Below, piece by piece: positions 6,257 to 10,032 of a stretch of DNA of 10,032 bases. The notes beneath the pieces were generated by a model, which worked only from the letters and a program-made list of their open reading frames with translations, searched no databases and was not told the origin of the DNA. Source of the DNA: CAYSTL01 sp964516805 (GTDB taxonomy: Archaea; Thermoplasmatota; Thermoplasmata; Halarchaeoplasmatales; Halarchaeoplasmataceae); the NCBI GenBank assembly GCA_964516805.1, contig CAZEXI010000062.1, forward strand, positions 1-10,032, read 5' to 3'. Every line of letters begins with the position of its first letter. The first letter of the stretch is position 1. A program made the translations under genes and the position numbers.

Positions 6257-6982
6257 CTATTCATCCGATTTATTATCTAAATTGTTTATAGTGATTTCTA
6301 ATTTTTCTATATCTTCAACGCCTTTTAACGTTTCAGTCATACCGATAATACTGCTTTTTATGATGTTGGCTGGGAATCCACTTAGAGGTATATTTTCATC
6401 ATTAACTTTTAAAGATATTTGATTTTGTTTTAATGTAACACAATCAACCAGATCACTTTCACCTTCATAAACAGATTTAGCAAAATTTCTACAGTTTTCA
6501 TATCCGCATTCCTGACAGTCTATTTGGGGAAGATCATCCAGTATTTTGGTGATTTCTACATTCTTTTCGATCCAATCTATTATCTCGTCTATATTGTCAT
6601 CATAAACTATGTCAGAATCTGTTTTTAAATCGCCAACAACAATCTTTGGTATATCGATACCTTTCATCCCTTCAACTATGAGAACATCATAATTTTCTTT
6701 AATATCAGATTTTTCTAGTATATTTTCTAGGTCCATCTCTTTTTCATATAAAAATGAAGTTTCTTTGGGAGTAGAAAAGATAACTAGTTCAGATCCAGCT
6801 TTTTTATGCCTCCAAGTATCCTTTCCTTCTTCATCCAAAGAGTAATCTCCTTTAGTATGTTTTAATGTTGCAACTTTATAATCCTTTAATTTCAGGTTCT
6901 TTATTATCTTTTCAACTAAATTTGTTTTTCCAGAGTTTGACTTCCCTGCTACAGAAAAGTAGAATATATTTTTGCTATCCAT
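6257..6982 (-). CDS. mobB: MobB-like GTPase fused to a [4Fe-4S] cluster domain
   Basis: The protein has 241 residues from the ATG at 6982. Residues 1-145 are a MobB domain, the GTP-binding factor that helps attach a nucleotide to molybdopterin for molybdenum or tungsten enzymes. It shows the P-loop GKSNSGKT (13-20), the KHTKGDYSLDEEGKDTWRHK stretch (41-60) and VEGMKG (103-108). Residues 153-185 form a cluster domain with C156-x2-C159-x4-C164-x16-C181, the spacing of the PF04060 [4Fe-4S] domain of RnfB and the CODH/ACS corrinoid subunits. A C-terminal region (about 186-232) contains NDENIPLSGFPANII and GMTETLKGVEDIEKLEI, which I recall from other archaeal MobB-FeS fusions. The ATG is preferred over an in-frame GTG at 6991 because GGTGA (6992-6988) sits five bases before it. 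The gene lies between DUF116 and Cgi121 in a compact unit. Its target enzyme is not visible here. Confidence 0.88.
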   Translation of the reverse strand: MDSKNIFYFSVAGKSNSGKTNLVEKIIKNLKLKDYKVATLKHTKGDYSLDEEGKDTWRHKKAGSELVIFSTPKETSFLYEKEMDLENILEKSDIKENYDVLIVEGMKGIDIPKIVVGDLKTDSDIVYDDNIDEIIDWIEKNVEITKILDDLPQIDCQECGYENCRNFAKSVYEGESDLVDCVTLKQNQISLKVNDENIPLSGFPANIIKSSIIGMTETLKGVEDIEKLEITINNLDNKSDE

Positions 6983-7001
6983 TCTTTTCACCCATCTTTA
7001 A

Positions 7002-7541
7002 TTATTTCTTAAGGACTTCCTTCAATTTATCCATATCGACGACTGTATCTTTACAGCCGTCTTTGAGTAAAGGTACACCTTGTACTGGTATATCAAAAAC
7101 GTGTGATAATTTTATCCCTTCCACAACTTCACTGTAACAAGCGACCCCTATTACCGCTCTAGGATTTTCTTTTTTTACTATTTTTTTAACAAGGCTTGAC
7201 CCAGGTGCGATATAGATCCTATCTTTATCATAGCCCAGATCAACAGCATACTCTATTATTTCATCGATAGAACATCTGCCACATCTTTTACATTCATAGC
7301 CATGATCAGTAAGTTCTGCTTCACAGTCAGATGAATCTCTTAGACATTGTGGTAAAAACAAAAATCTATCTTTATAAGGTATATTCTTAAATTCTTGTTC
7401 CAAAGCTGAGTTCTTTATAAGAGTGTAAACTTCATCGTATTTCCCTTCATCGATATCCATCTTGACTAAAAAAGACTTGAGCACACCTCTCTGTGTAAAA
7501 TCTAAACCAGAACTCATCGCTCTTGATATGATTTCTCTCAT
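7002..7541 (-). CDS. DUF116 cysteine-rich protein
   Basis: This 179-residue protein belongs to DUF116 (PF01976), found mostly in methanogens and other anaerobes and without a known reaction. Seven cysteines are visible. FLPQC66 and C73 are followed by C84-x2-C87-x2-C90 in YECKRCGRC, then VAC135 in GVACYSE and GC163 in LLKDGCKDT. The arrangement suggests a metal or Fe-S site (inference). APGSSLVKK at 112-120 is the usual glycine-rich strand of the family. The helical N-terminus of about 55 residues and the overall length are normal. The first codon ATG at 7541 lacks a ribosome site, but AACTTAAATG (minus strand, about 7568-7577) lies some 30 bases upstream, so a nearly leaderless transcript is likely. 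The MobB-FeS gene begins 19 bases after its stop, so the two are probably co-transcribed. Both being cysteine-cluster proteins suggests joint work in a redox cofactor pathway. Confidence 0.88.
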   Translation of the reverse strand: MREIISRAMSSGLDFTQRGVLKSFLVKMDIDEGKYDEVYTLIKNSALEQEFKNIPYKDRFLFLPQCLRDSSDCEAELTDHGYECKRCGRCSIDEIIEYAVDLGYDKDRIYIAPGSSLVKKIVKKENPRAVIGVACYSEVVEGIKLSHVFDIPVQGVPLLKDGCKDTVVDMDKLKEVLKK

Positions 7542-7592
7542 TGGAATAATTTAAAATGCTAATGCCATTTAAGTTTAACTATGTAATATCTA

Positions 7593-8687
7593 TTATTGTG
7601 TTATTATCCTTACAGTATCTCCCTCTTTTAATTCATGGTCTAAACCTACCCTTTGTTTTGGAAATTTAGCAGTAGGACCCCATATCCTTGCGTATCTAAA
7701 ATTATCTAAAAAATCGCTGTGGAGTTTTTTACAAACATCCTCAACAGTATCCCCTTTTTGAAGTATCATAGGTTCATCATCGGCTTTCTCTCCTTTAGGT
7801 CTCAAGAAAACTCTAATAAAATTCAATTCGTCAAATATCCTTTCTTTCAATTCTTCTATACCTTCTTCATTCTCTGCTGAGATATATATCGGGTCCCAAT
7901 CTTTTTTGATTTTATCGGAAAGATCTTCATTATGGTAAGGCAGGTCAGTTTTATTAATCACAGGTATCGCTGGAATATAGACTCTATTATCACTCAGATG
8001 ATCGATCAGTTCTTCTAAGGTTATATTATCTCTGACCACGACTGTTGCGTTGATATATCGGTACTCTCTTAAAATTTCCTTTATCGTTTCTTCACCGATA
8101 TTGGTTAGTTCAACGGTAGATCGTACTTCAATACCTCCTTTTTCTCTCTCATTTATAACGATCTCAGGAGGCTGTTTATTGAGTCTTACACCGGTTGCTT
8201 CTAGCTCGTCTACCATCGTTTGTATATCATCTTTGTAAACATCTCCCATTAGTATGACGATGTCAACCTCTCTTGCTACTGATAGAACTTCTTTACCTCT
8301 ACCCTTTCCTGAAGCAGCTCCTTCTACCAAACCTGGTAGGTCTAAAATCTGGAACACAGCGTCTTTATACTTAAGGATCCCAGGTATAACGTCTAAAGTT
8401 GTAAATTCATAGTTAGCAACGTTACTTTTAGCACCAGTTAAAATATTTAATAAAGTACTTTTTCCGACACTAGGATATCCAACTAAGCCCACTGTTGCAT
8501 CACCTTCATGTCTTATGGCGTAACCTCCGCCCTCTGCTGTACCTTCGCCTTGTCTATCGAGTTTATCCTTCAATTTAGATAGTTTTGCCTTTAATCGACC
8601 TATATGCTGTTCTGTAGCTTTATTGTAAGGAGTTTCTCGTATCTCCTCTTCAATGTCTTGGATCTGTTGTTCTAGGTCATCTGCCAT
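7593..8687 (-). CDS. drg: DRG-family (developmentally regulated) GTPase with TGS domain
   Basis: This 364-residue protein belongs to the OBG/DRG group of translation-linked GTPases found in all archaea and eukaryotes. Order of parts: a charged helical N-terminus (1-50) containing YNKATEQHIGRLKAKL, then G1 GYPSVGKST (70-78) and the G2 region FTTLDVIPG (95-103). G3 is DLPGLVEGAA (116-125), G4 NKTD (245-248) and G5 SAE (270-272). The DRG-specific insert lies between G3 and G4. The C-terminal TGS domain runs from about 294 to 363 and includes GDTVEDVCKKLH and LDHELKEGDTVRIIT. All nucleotide-binding motifs are intact. Eukaryotic DRGs bind ribosomes with a DFRP partner; an equivalent archaeal partner is not in this window. 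The ribosome site is weak (GGTAAC directly before the ATG). It follows hypD after 58 bases with T tracts and a TATA-like element, so it probably has its own transcript. Confidence 0.96.
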   Translation of the reverse strand: MADDLEQQIQDIEEEIRETPYNKATEQHIGRLKAKLSKLKDKLDRQGEGTAEGGGYAIRHEGDATVGLVGYPSVGKSTLLNILTGAKSNVANYEFTTLDVIPGILKYKDAVFQILDLPGLVEGAASGKGRGKEVLSVAREVDIVILMGDVYKDDIQTMVDELEATGVRLNKQPPEIVINEREKGGIEVRSTVELTNIGEETIKEILREYRYINATVVVRDNITLEELIDHLSDNRVYIPAIPVINKTDLPYHNEDLSDKIKKDWDPIYISAENEEGIEELKERIFDELNFIRVFLRPKGEKADDEPMILQKGDTVEDVCKKLHSDFLDNFRYARIWGPTAKFPKQRVGLDHELKEGDTVRIITQ

Positions 8688-8745
8688 GTTACCATTTCAA
8701 CTTATAACTATTCAAAAAGATATCGAATAAAAAGGTATCGATTGA
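8688..8745 (-). promoter_or_regulatory. Gap between hypD and drg: possible T-tract stop and drg promoter
   Basis: Read on the minus strand, two runs of five T (8730-8734 and 8716-8720) follow the hypD stop and could end its transcript. CTTTTTATTC over the first run is also TATA-like and sits about 42 bases before the drg ATG. A second AT element, GTTATAAG at about 8701-8708, is too close to the ATG to be a TATA box for it. The two roles cannot be separated from sequence alone. Confidence 0.35.
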
Positions 8746-9840
8746 TTATTTCGATCCATATCGATATTCTATATTACAGCTTCCTTCTCTACTGACCATA
8801 CAGGCTCCGACTGGATTTGATGGTTTACATACATCACCGAATAAAGGACATTCTTGAGATTCAATAAGTCCTCTTAAGACTTCACCGCATCTACAGCCTT
8901 CAGGTTCTTTGAACTCCCTGTCCTTTAAAGGTTCTAAAATATCTTCAAATTTGTTTCTAGCACTGTACTGTTCATATTTTTCCTTCAGCTTAAGGCCTGA
9001 GTCTGGAATTTCAGGAAAACCTCTCCATTTTATATCAAATGGTTCAAAGACTTCATCGATGACCGCTTTAGCTTTTGGATTCCCCTCTGGCTTTACAACT
9101 CTATCGTATTCATTTTCGACTTCTGCTCTACCATCTTGTATCTGTCTTAAAATAACTAAAGCACCTAACAACAGATCAAGTGGTTCGAATCCGGTAACTA
9201 CTTGAGGGATATTGTATTTTTCGGATAACGGTTCGTAAGGTTTACTTCCGATTATAACACTGACGTGTCCAGGTTCTATAAGTCCATCAAGTTTCACTTC
9301 GCCCATCTCAAGTATCGATTTCAGTGCTGGAGGAATAACTCTGTTGCTTTCTAATATACTGAAATTATCAGGTGGATTCTTGGAGATCACATTTGCAGTA
9401 GCTGGAACAGTAGTTTCGAAGCCAACAGACATGAAAACAACTTCATTGTCATTTTTTTTAGCGATATCAACTGCATCATCTATACTGTAAACTATCCTCA
9501 CATCTGCTCCCTTACTTTTAGCATCCATCAAAGATGAGTTTTCTCCAGGCACTCTCATCATATCTCCAAATGCTGTTACTGTGACACCCTCTTTTGCAAG
9601 TTTGATAATCTCTTCTATCTCTCTTTGAGTTGTAACGCAAACTGGGCATCCTGGACCTTGTCTAATTCTTACACCAACATCTCTAAGCATCGGATCTAAC
9701 CCATGTTTAACCAGGGTGTCTTGATGTGTTCCACACACATGCATCAAAGTAAGTTCAGTGTCGGCTTCATCTATTTCTTTTAATATCTTTTTGGCCTTAT
9801 CTTGATCTCTAAACTTGAACTGTTCTAAATCAATCTCCAT
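8746..9840 (-). CDS. hypD: Hydrogenase maturation protein HypD
   Basis: The 364-residue protein is HypD, the Fe-S scaffold that with HypC assembles the Fe(CN)2CO group delivered to [NiFe] hydrogenases. Diagnostic motifs are all present: HVCGTHQ (34-40), GPGCPVCVT (62-70), FGDMMRVPG (91-99), VGFETTVPATA (139-149), EPGHVSVIIG (189-198) and VVTGFEPLDLL (214-224). The C-terminal [4Fe-4S] region follows, with C316 and C318 in CRCGEVL, then C331 and C338, C347 in NPVGACMVS and C355. Length is normal. The start codon lies 11 bases inside the end of hypA, and a strong GAGGAGG ribosome site about six bases upstream is embedded in the hypA glutamate-rich tail. The two genes are therefore tightly coupled. 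No HypC, HypE, HypF or hydrogenase gene is in the window, so the rest of the system must lie beyond the right edge or elsewhere. Confidence 0.98.
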   Translation of the reverse strand: MEIDLEQFKFRDQDKAKKILKEIDEADTELTLMHVCGTHQDTLVKHGLDPMLRDVGVRIRQGPGCPVCVTTQREIEEIIKLAKEGVTVTAFGDMMRVPGENSSLMDAKSKGADVRIVYSIDDAVDIAKKNDNEVVFMSVGFETTVPATANVISKNPPDNFSILESNRVIPPALKSILEMGEVKLDGLIEPGHVSVIIGSKPYEPLSEKYNIPQVVTGFEPLDLLLGALVILRQIQDGRAEVENEYDRVVKPEGNPKAKAVIDEVFEPFDIKWRGFPEIPDSGLKLKEKYEQYSARNKFEDILEPLKDREFKEPEGCRCGEVLRGLIESQECPLFGDVCKPSNPVGACMVSREGSCNIEYRYGSK

Positions 9841-10032
9841 TCTCTTCCTCCTCTGCGGTCACACCTACTATTTTTGTTTCTTTACCTTGGATTATCTCTG
9901 GTTTAGCACCACACTCAGGACAAGAAATAACTGGAACATTAAAATGAAATGCCTTTTCATCGGAGTATTCCACACCGCCCTCATATCCACATTCATCACA
10001 TTTTACTTTTGCTTCTATCTCTTTCACTTTCA
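9830..10032 (-). CDS. hypA: Hydrogenase maturation nickel protein HypA, C-terminal part (partial)
   Basis: The frame is open to the right edge, so the gene starts outside the window. An in-frame GTG at 10027 is likely internal, since HypA proteins are usually about 115-140 residues and only 66 codons are seen here. The visible part is the zinc domain, with KCDECGYEG and CPECGAKPEI giving a C-x2-C-x22-C-x2-C site (9902-10000). It is followed by the closing strand GKETKIVGVTAEEEEN that ends HypA proteins. HypA carries nickel with HypB to the hydrogenase active site; the nickel-binding MHE N-terminus would lie beyond the edge. Pairing with hypD, which overlaps it by 11 bases, makes the call firm. 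The acidic tail also encodes the ribosome-binding site for hypD. Confidence 0.88.
   Translation of the reverse strand, partial: KVKEIEAKVKCDECGYEGGVEYSDEKAFHFNVPVISCPECGAKPEIIQGKETKIVGVTAEEEENGD

Noticed and set aside
6865..7137. Plus-strand open frame of 90 codons
   Set aside because: It crosses the ends of two real minus-strand genes (MobB-FeS and DUF116) and has no start signal.
8909..9205. Plus-strand open frame of 98 codons
   Set aside because: It is antisense to hypD, with serine/phenylalanine-rich composition typical of a shadow frame.
1..10032. tRNA, rRNA, CRISPR array, insertion sequence, prophage or defence island
   Set aside because: Intergenic gaps are short (at most 163 bases) and hold no cloverleaf, regular repeat-spacer pattern, transposase or terminal repeats. 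Genes are core metabolic, maturation or translation functions.

Overview
The window looks like a chromosome segment of an AT-rich archaeon (roughly two-thirds A+T by eye). Support comes from archaeal-only or mainly archaeal genes: a bifunctional fructose-1,6-bisphosphate aldolase/phosphatase, a Cgi121 subunit of KEOPS, a DRG-type TGS GTPase, a MobB fused to a [4Fe-4S] domain and a DUF116 protein. Spacing also fits archaea: TATA-like boxes lie about 25 bases before several starts, and ribosome-binding sites are of the GGTGA type. The membrane protein at 754-1314 ends in a zinc ribbon with an RWYC-x2-C-xKY pattern that I associate with Thermoplasmata-like euryarchaea. Genes for hydrogenase maturation and molybdenum/tungsten cofactor work point to an anaerobic, hydrogen-linked metabolism. 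The exact lineage cannot be fixed from this window.

Left part (1-2100). The 5' end of a membrane-anchored surface protein (minus strand) runs off the left edge just where a right-handed beta-helix domain seems to begin. A 163-base divergent intergenic region follows. Then come a four-helix membrane protein with a C-terminal zinc ribbon and a fumarylacetoacetate-hydrolase (FAH) family enzyme, both plus strand.

Middle (2100-5780). A two-gene transport unit, a 60-residue membrane peptide overlapping an SSS-family sodium:solute symporter by four bases, converges on two tandem MTH938-like genes (minus strand). The two copies belong to visibly different subtypes. A shared 92-base region separates them from the divergent, plus-strand FBP aldolase/phosphatase, which ends at a run of T tracts.

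Right part (5780-10032). This is an all-minus block. In transcription order it holds hypA (5' end outside the window), hypD (overlapping hypA), the DRG GTPase, DUF116, MobB-[4Fe-4S] and Cgi121. HypA and HypD serve [NiFe] hydrogenase maturation. DUF116, MobB-FeS and Cgi121 are packed like an operon and join a cysteine-rich protein of unknown role, a cofactor-nucleotide GTPase and a tRNA t6A modification subunit.

No tRNA, rRNA, CRISPR array, insertion sequence or phage gene was seen. Most of the window is ordinary core-genome archaeal DNA. The points most worth following are the DUF116/MobB-FeS/Cgi121 cluster, the paired MTH938 subtypes, and a marked excess of the palindrome ATCGAT across the window.
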